From: Imbricaverruca yamaguchii
Lineage: Eukaryota; Arthropoda; Thecostraca; Neoverrucidae
NCBI GenBank assembly: GCA_034440575.1
Contig: JAOTOL010001556.1
Coordinates: forward strand, 980,001 to 1,044,000
Length of the DNA: 64,000 nt
Reading direction: 5' to 3'
Positions 43,901 through 50,374 of the stretch are shown here, piece by piece. Position 1 is the stretch's first letter; every line of letters begins with the position of its first letter. The translations under genes and the position numbers were made by a program. The notes beneath the pieces are model-generated. The model worked only from the letters and a program-made list of their open reading frames with translations, was not told the origin of the DNA and ran no database searches.

Positions 43901-45721
43901 AAAACATCAATAACTTGTAAACTTTAATCTGAACTTCAGTCAGTTGCAATGTTTTTTAATGAAACATGCAGTCTAAATGATATTTAACAATGCGTTTGTC
44001 CGTGGATTCATAGAATTAGGTTCCCATTCTAGTAACAATACACCAAATAACTGTGGCAAACAAAATTAACCATATGTCGCTTTCCTGCGTTTGTTCAGTC
44101 ACTTCGTTATTCCGAATCCTATTTTTCTAATTATAAATCAAACTTAGGCCCCGCGAAGCCAGGATATGCCAAAAGAACTCATAAGTGCAAAAAGGAGTCG
44201 TAGATAACAAAAGGAGAACACAAGCAAATGCATTCAACATGCTGACGGGCAAAGAATTACACTTGCCCAATCCGGAATTCAAACATAAATTCTGCCGTGT
44301 TACAGCCTGATCCGCCACGTGGTGCTCGGCCAAAGAAGGGTCGGAGAGGCGACATTCAGCCCCGACTAGGTCCATATTGGGACGTTCAGCTGTGGTAAGG
44401 TCGGAATTGGGTCGTTCACCCGCGGCAGGACCAGGATTGGACGTTCAACCGTGGCAAAGTCGGGATTAGGACGTTCAACCACATAAAGGTCGGAATTGGG
44501 GCGTTTAGCCACGGCAGGGCAAGCATTGGGACGTTTAACCGCGATAGGGTCGGAATTGGGACGTTTATCCGTGACATGGGCAGTGCCGGGAGGGTCGAAG
44601 TCGTACCTTAAGTCCATTCAGAGACACTTGGCCGGTGTAGATGTACTGGAGTAGGACCGAAAAAGGCTCCACAGCCGTTTCTGTCAGCGTGACCTCCTTC
44701 TCGCGCGACTCCCTCATGCCACCAAATAGCAGAGCCCTGTAGAATCACATGAACCAAATTATGCTTGGGAGCCATGCGGCTGAACAAGGCTAGCACAGCC
44801 ACTGACAACCCAACCCAAGCTCCAGCGTCGCTGTCACACCTCGCGACTGAAAAGTTGCGGCGCCACCGTCACCACCGTCACACCTTGCTGTCCAACACAA
44901 ACGTCAAGGCCACCGTCTCACCTTACGACTGAACACAACCTGGCTTTTTAATATAGGAAGGCATGCTCCACAACATTGCCACAATAAAAATCGGATCGTC
45001 TCTCAAGGAAAGATAATAAGAAAATGTCTTCAAAAGTAAGCACTGCAAAAACAAATCTGTGTTGCTTCAGTCTGATTATGATATCATAGAGGGCAACAAC
45101 AATGACCAATTATTTCACACAGGAAGATGCATGAAGTCAAGTAGCAAGCACAAGTATCGATGCAAATGTTAAGTAGCAAAGTAAAGTTTATCGAATTATA
45201 TACTTATGGCTGCGATTCGTGGAATGAAGGATGAAGAAAGGTAAGATGACAAGCGCTGGGAGATTTTGGAGAACCACACTGGCCCCATCTGAGCAGTGCT
45301 TGTCTAGAGCCGAACTGATGAAGTGTTCCATTATATGTTCGGGACTTTCATCAAAAACGTGGTATTGCTGTGAGGCTATTGCACATAGGCACATAGGCTA
45401 TTGCACATAGGCAAGCACCAAGCATGTGATGTCATGCCAGGAAACAATCCCAACAACAATGTATCCTGACAACTATCGACTTGGCACGTGCCTGTCTGAC
45501 CTGAAGTACGTGCGTGTCTGACCGTCTGACCTGAAGTACGGGCTGCGGGCGGCCAGCACGGATCGGTGCGCGCTGAACCGGTGGCCGTCCACCACCAGCA
45601 CCACGTCGCTGAACTCCTCGGAGCGGCAGAGCAGCGCCAGCTCCTGCGACAGCTGGCTCACGTGGTTCACCTCGCCGCAGCCGCGGCCGGCGGCCAGCGG
45701 GCCCTGGTGCTGGTCACTCAT
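26312..45721 (-). CDS. BTBD9, BTB/BACK/F5-8C domain adaptor protein, 12 coding exons
   Basis: Full coding region reconstructed as the join of exons 45721-45531, 44736-44607, 41891-41661, 40397-40248, 39654-39540, 35526-35380, 33405-33321, 32449-32330, 29157-29048, 28734-28545, 27341-27155 and 26479-26312. All eleven introns are GT-AG and the phases agree, giving 607 residues plus TAG, close to the roughly 612 of human BTBD9. Domains: BTB about residues 20-130 (DVVLVVDGHRFSAHRSVLAA, then YIYTG), BACK about 138-240, F5/8 type C domains about 270-405 and 425-548 (RSYSYYVEVSMDEHDWVRV; RLLLWDCDD; FIRIVGTSNSANE), tail VFHCVHFECP. BTBD9 is a cytoplasmic adaptor thought to work with Cullin-3 ubiquitin ligase; in flies and mammals it is linked to dopamine, iron handling and sleep. 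There is no lesion in the coding sequence. Most introns carry minisatellites. Confidence 0.97.
26480..27154 (-). other. BTBD9 intron 11
   Basis: Non-coding; no SINE or minisatellite is recognised. A short CCCCAACCCCAAC run lies near 26985. Confidence 0.7.
27155..27341 (-). CDS. BTBD9 exon 11, residues 490-552
   Basis: The acceptor TTTGCCGCAG precedes A TTG CTC CTG. It encodes RLLLWDCDDRTYGYYIEVST, DWTTVCDRSRSQCRSWQVV and FIRIVGTSNSANE, nearly identical in key residues to other BTBD9 proteins. The donor is GAG|GTGCGT (phase 0). Confidence 0.96.
27455..28145. repeat. 36-bp minisatellite in BTBD9 intron 10
   Basis: The main array at 27756-28145 has about 11 units made of GGCACACACTAACGTGTAC, then CGGGGTCCCCCACCGGT. 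One and a half stray units lie at 27455-27500, separated by about 250 bp of unique DNA. Each unit carries the near-palindrome ACACTAACGTGT. Confidence 0.93.
28225..28530. repeat. About 55-bp minisatellite in intron 10, next to the exon 10 donor
   Basis: About 5 units contain CAGTATAGAGAGCGGGATGG and GGCCCGCTCCACACC; spacings measured are 54-56 bp and one of 70. The array ends 15-20 bp from the exon 10 donor. Confidence 0.9.
28545..28734 (-). CDS. BTBD9 exon 10, residues 427-489
   Basis: The acceptor CTCCGCCAG precedes TG CCG CAC GTC. It encodes VPHVNVATLPRSAMVIEGVS, RHALLNGDTDKYDWD, GYTCHQLGSGSVVVQLGQP and LLDSI, the start of the second F5/8C domain. The donor is AG|GTCGGT (phase 2). Confidence 0.96.
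28771..28918. repeat. CACG/CACA microsatellite in BTBD9 intron 9
   Basis: An interrupted CACACA tract followed by long GCAC tetranucleotide runs fills about half of the 313-bp intron. Confidence 0.95.
29048..29157 (-). CDS. BTBD9 exon 9, residues 390-426
   Basis: The acceptor TCCCTGCAG precedes G TCA ATC CGC. It encodes SIRVVGTNNTVNRMFHLVSL and EAYFSTHTEPVEDGLL, the end of the first F5/8C domain and the linker. The donor is G|GTGGGT (phase 1). Confidence 0.94.
29345..31390 (+). mobile_element. CR1/L2-like LINE, 5'-truncated and broken, in BTBD9 intron 8
   Basis: It lies antisense to BTBD9. The remains of the second ORF can be read in pieces in changing frames: SGKPAWLAPDLIKAIKAN near 29347, KIRKIKPNKAAGPDEM-like near 29800, QHGFRKRRSC and DVAYLDLSKTFDKVSHKRL near 30085-30240, the catalytic strand near 30445, and the C-terminal LAYEERLKKLNMFSLRYRR near 30920. 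The catalytic motif reads FAYD where FADD is expected, so the first aspartate is lost. There is an in-frame TGA near 29932 and several frameshifts. The tail GTGCAACCAAGAATGGCCC matches the copies at 11760 and 56060. It cannot be active. Confidence 0.93.
31391..32030. other. Rest of BTBD9 intron 8
   Basis: AT-rich unique DNA between the LINE tail and the 32-bp array; nothing could be assigned. Confidence 0.5.
32030..32262. repeat. 32-bp minisatellite in BTBD9 intron 8
   Basis: About 7 units contain CTGAACACACAACCTGTGGG and TACCACAGATGA. The period of 32 bp was measured between 32066 and 32098. It lies about 70 bp from the exon 8 donor. Confidence 0.93.
32330..32449 (-). CDS. BTBD9 exon 8, residues 350-389
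   Basis: The acceptor TGTCGGCAG precedes G TCG TAC TCG. It encodes SYSYYVEVSMDEHDWVRVVD, then CRSWQTLYFRPRVV. The donor CAG|GTGTGC (phase 2) is weaker than the others but is confirmed by the fit to exon 9. Confidence 0.94.
32569..32754 (+). mobile_element. SINE family B, full length, with 16-bp target duplication
   Basis: tRNA(Ser/Leu)-like head with A box GGCCGAGTGATTAAGG and B box GGTTCGACACT. A family-specific body follows (TTCCCAATCCCGCAGCCCAC, GCGAAACAGTGTGGG, GCATTAGCCGTGAATGTGC) and an A/C-rich tail. The 16-bp CGAGAGGTATGACGTG flanks it perfectly (32553-32568 and 32755-32770). It lies in BTBD9 intron 7, antisense to the gene. A real tRNA is excluded by unpaired arms and the long body. 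Confidence 0.95.
32775..33030. repeat. 45 to 49-bp minisatellite in BTBD9 intron 7
   Basis: About 5-6 units contain GTGTGGTGTCGAGACAGG and GGTACCCAGGTACCACT. Spacings measured from GTCGAGAC are 49, 45 and 45 bp. Confidence 0.92.
33321..33405 (-). CDS. BTBD9 exon 7, residues 322-349
   Basis: The acceptor GTGTTTCAG precedes GC GAC GAA AAT. It encodes DENCIEVRLGMPCIINHVRM and LLWDKDM of the first F5/8C domain. The donor is AG|GTGAGC (phase 2). Confidence 0.95.
33788..33935 (+). mobile_element. SINE family B, copy in BTBD9 intron 6
   Basis: It has the A box GGCCGAGTGG but lacks the B box region. The body TTTTCCAAATCCCGCGACCC, GCGAAACAGTGTGGGCGGCG and CATTAGCCGTGATCG matches family B. An internal deletion of about 35 bp removed the B box. 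Confidence 0.88.
34405..35376. repeat. 37-bp minisatellite in BTBD9 intron 6, about 26 copies
   Basis: The unit contains CAGACGTGACCGACACTGTG and TGCCCCACACGGCACAT. The period of 37 bp was measured at 34427 and 34464. A short interruption lies at 34825-34875. It starts about 6 bp inside the intron from the exon 6 donor. Confidence 0.96.
35380..35526 (-). CDS. BTBD9 exon 6, residues 273-321
   Basis: The acceptor ATTTGCAG precedes TG CCC GAC GAG. It encodes LPDENV, HGAQTIRGDLRSFLLNGDTS and DMERGFTRHTI, the start of the first F5/8 type C domain. The donor is G|GTAAGG (phase 1). A 37-bp minisatellite starts about 6 bp after the donor. Confidence 0.95.
35672..35865 (+). mobile_element. SINE family B, copy in BTBD9 intron 5
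   Basis: Degraded A box (GCGGGGTGGTTAAGG), B box-like GGGCTCAACGCT, body CATTTCCCAATCCCGCGGCC and ACAATGTGGGCGGCACC, and an A-rich tail AAATAAATAAAATAAAAA. All three family B copies in the window sit in BTBD9 introns in the same orientation. Confidence 0.9.
36125..36205. repeat. About 28-bp tandem repeat, 3 copies
   Basis: GAGGGAGCGCGCCCGGGCCC plus ACACGCG is repeated three times. GCGTGAGCGTGGGC words lie further on at 36900-36935. Confidence 0.88.
36210..37024. other. BTBD9 intron 5, unassigned part
   Basis: Unique-looking intronic DNA with no repeat other than the GCGTGAGCG words near 36900. Confidence 0.45.
37036..37100 (-). mobile_element. Short SINE 3' fragment with 11-bp target duplication
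   Basis: On the plus strand TTAGTTAGTTAGTTATTGGG, then GTTTAGGGGCGCATCGACTG and AGAGGTCATGCAGCGCCC. It resembles the family A tail (GGTTATTGGTTTTACGACAC, ATCGACCG). The 11-bp CCTCGCTGTCT lies on both sides (37025-37035 and 37101-37111). Confidence 0.75.
37124..37195 (+). mobile_element. Second SINE 3' fragment, opposite orientation
   Basis: GGCGCTATATGATCATTACA, ATCGATGCGCCCTTTAAAC and AAGTAAATAACTAAGTAAC are the reverse complement of the fragment just upstream. The two form an inverted pair around a 23-bp spacer. Confidence 0.65.
37200..38660. other. BTBD9 intron 5, no further feature
   Basis: AT-rich intronic DNA without recognisable elements. A B box-like word GGTTCGAATCC at 37951 has no A box partner. 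Confidence 0.45.
38668..39095. repeat. 85-bp minisatellite in BTBD9 intron 5, 5 copies
   Basis: Units contain GTGTGTGCAGCGGGGGTGTC, CGCTACAGCAGTCCCCTGCC, CGCCTATCAGTGG and CCACTGGTACTGACATACAG, with an exact 85-bp period. Two alternating variants (CTATCAGTGGTCCTCACAG and CCATCAGTGGTATCCACAG) suggest duplication of pairs of units. Confidence 0.96.
39218..39381 (-). mobile_element. SINE family A, full length, with target duplication
   Basis: On the minus strand it has a head GGACGAGTGGTCTAGTGG (A box), B box GGTTCGAGTCTC, body GCTACTCTTCGTCCGCGACC and a tail of CCAA/AACC repeats. The flanks GACTTTCGG and GACTTCCGG (one mismatch) form the target duplication. It lies in BTBD9 intron 5, in the same orientation as the gene. 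Confidence 0.93.
39425..39610 (-). repeat. In-frame triplication of the exon 5 end and donor region
   Basis: The segment GACCTGCCCTATCGGG with flanks (IKVKVES.DRDLPYRGT) occurs three times at spacings of 63 and 60 bp, marked by GATAGGGCAGGTCA on the plus strand at 39552 and 39489 and GATAGGTCAGGTCA at 39429. Copy 1 is the end of BTBD9 exon 5 with the used donor GTGAGT. At the same place copy 2 reads GCGAGT and copy 3 CTGAGT. The frame is open through all three. Confidence 0.9.
39540..39654 (-). CDS. BTBD9 exon 5, residues 235-272
   Basis: The acceptor ATCCACAG precedes GAT CTG GTG AAC. It encodes DLVNTVRPSNIF and SSDAILDAIKVKVES to YRGTM, very close to the human protein. The donor is T|GTGAGT (phase 1). 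The 3' half of the exon plus the donor region is repeated twice more downstream in frame (see repeat at 39425-39610). Confidence 0.95.
40248..40397 (-). CDS. BTBD9 exon 4, residues 185-234
   Basis: The acceptor TTTTGTAG precedes CAA GGT GTG AAG. It encodes QGVKDVVSRDSF, IFRAVSKWADAN and VVRLPLISMQ (BACK domain), in register with human ALLNIVLRDSF...AVRLPLMSL with no gap at the start. The donor is CAG|GTCAGT (phase 0). Confidence 0.95.
41081..41130 (-). mobile_element. SINE tail scrap
   Basis: TATTGTAGTTTAGGGGCGCA followed by TCGACTGCGAAGAG matches the fragment at 37046-37085. It lies in BTBD9 intron 3. Confidence 0.5.
41315..41435 (-). mobile_element. Diverged SINE family A copy
   Basis: GGTTGGTTATTGGTTGGTTG, CATGACGCGTAGGCTGC, GACAGTCTTTCACACAC and TAGCGGACGAAGAGC follow the order of family A landmarks. 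The B box position reads GAACTCAAACCCC on the plus strand. It is old and diverged, in BTBD9 intron 3. Confidence 0.6.
41661..41891 (-). CDS. BTBD9 exon 3, residues 108-184
   Basis: The acceptor GTCGGCAG precedes GAT GAC ACC GTG. It encodes DDTVLDMLGLAHRYGF and the NVCLIHDLASLY segment, the end of BTB and the start of BACK, to FCSMSA. The donor is a perfect GTGAGT (phase 0). The acceptor and first 9 exon bases are reiterated in the 30-bp array upstream. Confidence 0.96.
41881..42310. repeat. 30-bp minisatellite carrying the exon 3 splice acceptor, about 14 copies
   Basis: On the minus strand units read GGCAGGATGACACTG, then TATTGGTCCGCTAAT. The first unit is the exon 3 boundary itself (GGCAG|GATGACACC). 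The period of 30 bp was measured from GTGTCAT at 41884, 41914, 41944 and on. Diverged remnants continue near 42715-42760. Confidence 0.94.
42330..42640 (+). mobile_element. SINE family C
   Basis: tRNA-like head with A box CCTCAGTTGATTAGAGC and B box GGTTCGAGTCG. The body includes GGGAGGGTCAGTTGGCAGCT, GGCCCAACAAGGCCGG, TTTCAGTCAAAATTCTGTCA, GGGGCCAGGGCTCACGC and ACCCTGGTTCATAAA. It matches the copy at 55245-55540 in reverse. It lies in BTBD9 intron 2. An inverted copy of its 5' end precedes it (42311-42326). Confidence 0.92.
42650..44365. other. BTBD9 intron 2, unassigned part
   Basis: Apart from faint 30-bp array remnants near 42715 there is no recognisable element. Frames up to 125 codons have no support. 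Confidence 0.45.
44370..44590. repeat. 30-bp minisatellite in BTBD9 intron 2 next to the exon 2 donor
   Basis: About 7 units contain GGTCGGAATTGGGACGTT and CAACCGCGGCAA or a variant. It starts about 15 bp from the exon 2 donor. Confidence 0.93.
44607..44736 (-). CDS. BTBD9 exon 2, residues 64-107
   Basis: The acceptor CTACAG precedes G GCT CTG CTA, continuing ...YF-R-ALLFGGMRES. The exon encodes the middle of the BTB domain to YIYTGQVSLNGLK. The donor is AAG|GTACGA (phase 0). It matches the human segment ALLYGGMRES...YIYTGRATL in spacing. Confidence 0.95.
44740..45480. other. BTBD9 intron 1
   Basis: Intronic DNA. CACATAGGC is repeated three times near 45380-45410. Nothing else could be assigned. 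Confidence 0.5.
45531..45721 (-). CDS. BTBD9 exon 1 (coding part), residues 1-63
   Basis: The ATG at 45721-45719 opens MSDQHQGPLAAGRG, followed by the conserved EVNHVSQLSQELALL and the N-terminal BTB strand/helix ending SVLAARSPYF. The donor is CAG|GTCAGA (phase 2). A second, identical GTACTTCAGGTCAGAC lies 30 bp downstream (donor at 45500), which would add 10 residues in frame. Upstream, TGTCGGCAG at about 45740 looks like an acceptor, so a non-coding 5' exon probably exists beyond the 33-bp array. Confidence 0.95.
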
Positions 45722-46640
45722 CGCTCACTCCTGCCGACACATATGGTCACTCATCACTCACTCCTGCTGACACATATGGGCACTCATCGCTCACTCCTGC
45801 CGACACATGTGGTCACAAATCGCTCACTCCTGCCGACACATATGGTCACTCATCACTAACTCCTGCCGACACATATGGTCACTAATCGCTCACTCCTACC
45901 GACACATGTAGTCACTTATCGCTCACTCCTACCGACACACATATTCACTCCTGCCGACACATATGGTCACTCATCGCTCACTCCTCCCGACACATATGGG
46001 CACTCAACGCTCACTCCTGCTGACACATATGGTCACTCATCGCTCACTCCTGCCGACACATATGGTCACTCATCACTCACTCCTGCCGACACATGTGGTC
46101 ACTCATCGCTCACTCCTACCGACACATGTAGTCACTTATCGCTCACTCCTACCGACACACATATTCACTCATCGCTTACTCCTACTGACACATACAGTCA
46201 CTCATCGCTCACTCCTGCCGACACAGGTGGTCACTCACTCGTCAGTCCCACCAACACATGTAGTCACCAATTGGTCACTCCTGCCAACAAAGGTCACACA
46301 CTGGCCAGTCCCGCCGACACGTGTAGTCACCCATAGCTCACTCCTGCTGACACAAGCAGCTACCAATCGTTCACTCCTGCCGACATAGGCGGTCATTCAT
46401 TGGTCACTCCTGTTCACAGAGACAGTCATTCACTGGTTATCCCTGCCGACACTCATTGGCCACTCAAGTAGTCACTCATTGGTCACTCCCGCCGACACAT
46501 CACATCACTCAAACACAGACACATCACTCACCGCTCACTTCTGCTGATAAAGACACTCACCATCGTTCACTCCTGCTGACACCTCACTTACCGTTCACTC
46601 ATGTACAATACAATACAATCACCATCTGTCACTCCTGTCG
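45712..46640. repeat. 33-bp minisatellite containing the BTBD9 start codon and an acceptor, about 26 copies
   Basis: On the minus strand units read ATGAGTGACCATATGTGTC, then GGCAGGAGTGAGCG. The first unit supplies the true BTBD9 start (ATGAGTGACCAG) and, 18 bp upstream, the acceptor-like TGTCGGCAG. Units decay away from the gene after about 46250. Most upstream units contain a nine-codon mini-ORF from ATG to TGA. Confidence 0.95.
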
Positions 46641-46644
46641 TCAC

Positions 46645-47835
46645 AGGCAGCCACTCATGACTATCATTTCAGGGGTCCATATCGCTCGAGGCTACCCGCA
46701 CTCTGATATTTCCCACGCCAGTTTGTTTGCTCCGTTCATTTCTTCCATTATTTGCACCACATTGGGCACACTTCACAGTTAGCGGCAGTAGTCGCAACTG
46801 TTTAGGTTGCATTCATACAGGTGGAGAAGAGAATATAATGAAGAGAAGTAGAATTGAGCATAAAATATAACATATATAGGTATAACGTATGTATTTTAAA
46901 ATGGTATGCCTCTTCACCTCACAAACATCGCTTGCTACCTGAATTTGTTTTGCCCACCTTTGTGGCAAAGAACGAAAAAAGAAAGAAAAAAAAACAATAT
47001 CCAGCCGGTTTAGCCACAGTTAACATGGCTAAGACCACTGTTCGACGAAAGTTGTTCACCTTGATACAGGCCAATGAGCATTAACTTGCATCCCAGACCA
47101 TTGTGTATGCCATTAATCACACTTCGTAATCACACTGAACTAGAAAACAAAAGGGTCCTCTATTTTCGTTCACACAGAAAGGCAAATCAGAGCAGAGTTG
47201 ACTTTTTAAAATATAGAAATACAAGTTCCAATGGTTGCTGGGAGGCTTTACCGAATCATAGTCATTGTTCAGCATAAATTTGTTGCAATGACCCTGAACC
47301 CACCTCCTGATGGGGCAATTCCAGTTCTATAGCGCAACTTGAACCGAAAGCCTAGCGTACCCACATATCCGTGTAGGGCCTTCTGGAGCCTGCCCCCACC
47401 TGCCTGGCCAGGTGCCACATGACCATCACAGCTGGAAGATGGTACTAGCGAGTGCATGAACCGACCGTTGTGCCACCCTGCTGTACCAAGGTGGAAAAAC
47501 TTTGCATCTTCACTCTATCCAATGGGCTAGCCAGGTGGTAAACAAGTGACATAATAGAAGACCTAACCTCTGTATGCAACTTCGAATTAAAAATTCATTT
47601 GCTGGGCCACATTGACATCAAAGTGCAACTTTAACAAAAATCGAAATTATTACGTATCCAACGCTGCATTACCACCCTACCACCATAGGGTGGTAATATT
47701 TCCCCATCATAGCCAAGTCTCTCAAACCGTCATGTTGATCAATCAACCAAATAAATGAAAAGCAATCCATAATTACTGCAATAAGTAATGTGATCAATTT
47801 GATCAAAATAGTGATTAGCCTGACAGTAGCCTAGT
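46645..47835. other. Upstream flank of BTBD9
   Basis: No clear 5' non-coding exon or promoter is identifiable. A purine run of AAGAAAGAAAAAAAAA lies near 46977. A CTACCACCATAGGGTGGTAA hairpin-like word is near 47676. Confidence 0.4.
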
Positions 47836-47843
47836 CAACTTAA

Positions 47844-50370
47844 CCCGTTTTAGCCCGGCGGCCCATTTTTGGACGGTCATTTCAAACTGCTGTAGATATG
47901 ACAATATCCAGTGGATAAAGACGAAACTTTATCAGGATGTCGGCAACAGTCCTGACATGTCCCCTACCCGTGTAAAAAGGTCCCAATCAACTTCTAAGGG
48001 GAAATTAATTAGAAGTAAATTTAGCGATTTTGGTCACACGTGACCCATGTGTACAAAATTGCATATTTCTTAACTTTTTAGGCATCGATGAAAACATGAA
48101 TGCTGATGAACGAAAAGTAGACGTTAGTGGGATTACAGACATGTATGGGAAGTTGTTGTTCCTTTACATGGGTCCTACACAGTGGACGCCAAATTGGGGT
48201 CGACCAATTTTGGCCGCACGGACGCCCGCGTCAAATCCGGGCGGCGCGGCCGGTAGCGCGCCAAAAGTCGTGTGTGTCACACGTGTCGTTTCATCCGTGG
48301 TTGCGAAGAAACCATCATGCCTCGTGTTCAGTGCCTTACAGTCCAAGAAGCGGTGGAGCTGATAATGAACGATGACGAACTGTGTGATGCCGACCTGAAG
48401 CTTGTAAACATTCCTCCGGCCGTGGAGGACGACATGAGTGACGAGGATGAGGCTGATGATGACGGAACTGGTCCAGCCATCGTACACGATGTGCCTGGTA
48501 CTGTGGAGGTGCACTTCCGCCGGGAAGAAGAGCAGGAAGACGAGCTGGCCGCTACAGTGTAAAAGAAGCGCAAGTTTGATAAATCTGCACCGGTGTGGAA
48601 GCCCGTGAACCCGGTGTACTGTGGATGGGGTGCGATGTCCGACACGGCTTCGAAAAATCGACAGGATCTAACGGATCAGCTCGGCTCGAAAAAGCCGGTT
48701 GAAATTTTCGAGCAAGTTTTCAGCGACATCATCCAGCATATCCGCACTGAGACGCTGAGATATGCCCAGGACGTCAAAAACGACCCCGAGTTCCAGCTAC
48801 ACGAGGACGAGCTGAAAGGCTTCCTGGGTGTGCTGCTGTACTCGGGCTACAGGCAGCTACCCAGCGAGAGGATGTATTGGTCGGAAGCCGTGGACATGCA
48901 GCACACCATCATCCGCAACGCCATACCTCGAAGCCGGTACATGAAGATAAAATCATATATTCATGTACAGGACAACTCCAAGCTGCCTGGGCCGCAATCT
49001 CAGCTCCAAGATCGTGCCTTCAAGGTGCGTCCGCTGCTGGACCTTCTGAACGAGTCGTTCCAGCAGTTCAACGTGTTTCAGGAGGATCTGGCGGTTGATG
49101 AGATGATGGTAAAGTACTACGGTCATCACGGCCTCAAGCAGTACATGCGCGGAAAACCGATAAGGTTCGGATACAAGCTGTGGGCGCTGTGTAGCAGTGA
49201 CGGCTTCTGTTACAAGTTTGACTTGTACTGTGGCAAGGAGAAGCGGCCGGAGCTGCAAGATCTACCCCTGGGAACGCGTGTCGTGCTGGACATGATCAGC
49301 CCAGTTACCGACACAGGCGCCCACAGACTGTTCTTCGACAACCTGTTCACGTCGCGGACGCTGCTGGCGACGCTGAAGGCTCGTGGTCTGCGCGCCACTG
49401 GTACGGCACGAGAGGACAGACTGGACAAGTGCGCGGTCACACCACTCAAGGCAATGAACAAGAAAAATCGTGGTACTCACGAGCAGCACTTTGACTCGAC
49501 AGACGAGGTGCTGCTGGTGAGGTGGAAGGACAACAAGGTGGTCAACATCATGACCAACTTTGACACTGTGGATTCGGCGACCTCTGCATACCGTTATGAC
49601 AGGACGGAGAAGAAACGCAAGGAAGTTCCGCAGCCCAAACTGCTGAAAGCGTACAACCAAGGCATGGGCGGCGTGGACCTCCATGACTGGATGCTGGGCC
49701 AGTGCCAGGTGTCCATCCGGGGCAAAAGTGGTATTGGTGTCTCATCACCCGTGCTCTGGACATGGCCATGGTCAACAGCTGGCTGCTACACCGCGCCGCA
49801 GTGCCTCAGCAGCAGAAACTGACGCTGCTCCAGTTCCGCCGTGACATCGCCACCATCTATCTGATGACCGCTGCCAGGGTCAGCACCGGAGGTGGGGCAA
49901 AGACGAGCTCTCCGAAGCGTACACGCGGAGTGTGGATCCCTGGCAGCCTCCGGTACGACGGCGTGGGACACCTGTCCACCAACCTAGGCTTCCGCCGACG
50001 CTGCCAGCTAGAGAAGTGCCAGCGGAGGTCCACCAAGAAGTGCGTGAAGTGTGATGTGCCTCTCTGCTTCGCCTGCTTCGTCGCCTACCACACGGCCTAG
50101 AGCACATACATGCCTTCCACCGGCATCCACCGCTACGCGGACCCGCGCTACCCGTCACCGCGCGGCCTGCCCACCTGCCGCCCGGCACTGCGCGGCCGCC
50201 CGCCCGTCGCTGGCGCCCGTGCGGCCATTTTTGGTCGCATCTGTATCAAAAAAACTATCGAGTATTTTTTTTTTTATTTGTCAAATTTTCTTAGTTCCCT
50301 CATAACTAGGCTACATGCCAAAAAAAAACCCTGAAAATTTGGACGGAAAATGGGTCCGGGCTTTAATGGG
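47844..50370 (+). mobile_element. piggyBac element with TTAA target sites
   Basis: A 2527-bp element flanked by TTAA (47840-47843 and 50371-50374). The terminal inverted repeats start CCCGTTTTAGCCCGG on the left and, reverse-complemented, CCCATTAAAGCCCGG on the right, followed by CCCATTTT in both. It carries one transposase gene (48317-50100). It lies about 2.1 kb upstream of the BTBD9 start codon, in the opposite orientation. Confidence 0.95.
48317..50100 (+). pseudogene. piggyBac transposase with one nonsense codon and one frameshift
   Basis: The reading frame starts at ATG 48317 (MPRVQCLTVQEAVEL), passes an acidic N-terminal region, and is interrupted by TAA at 48560-48562. It then continues in the same frame through the DDE nuclease. 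Putative catalytic aspartates are in LAVDEMM (codon at 49097), HRLFFDNLF (codon at 49337) and GMGGVDLHD (codon at 49676). At the AAAA run 49724-49727 one base appears to be missing: the coding frame switches to KWYWCLITRALDMAMVN and goes on to a cysteine-rich C-terminus (CQLEKCQRR, KKCVKCDVPLCFACF) and TAG at 50098-50100. Apart from these two lesions it is full length, so the copy is young, or the frameshift is a sequencing error in a homopolymer. Confidence 0.94.
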
Positions 50371-50374
50371 TTAA

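Noticed and set aside
48953..49684. Minus-strand frames of 101 and 140 codons
   Set aside because: They are shadows of the piggyBac transposase coding frame on the plus strand.
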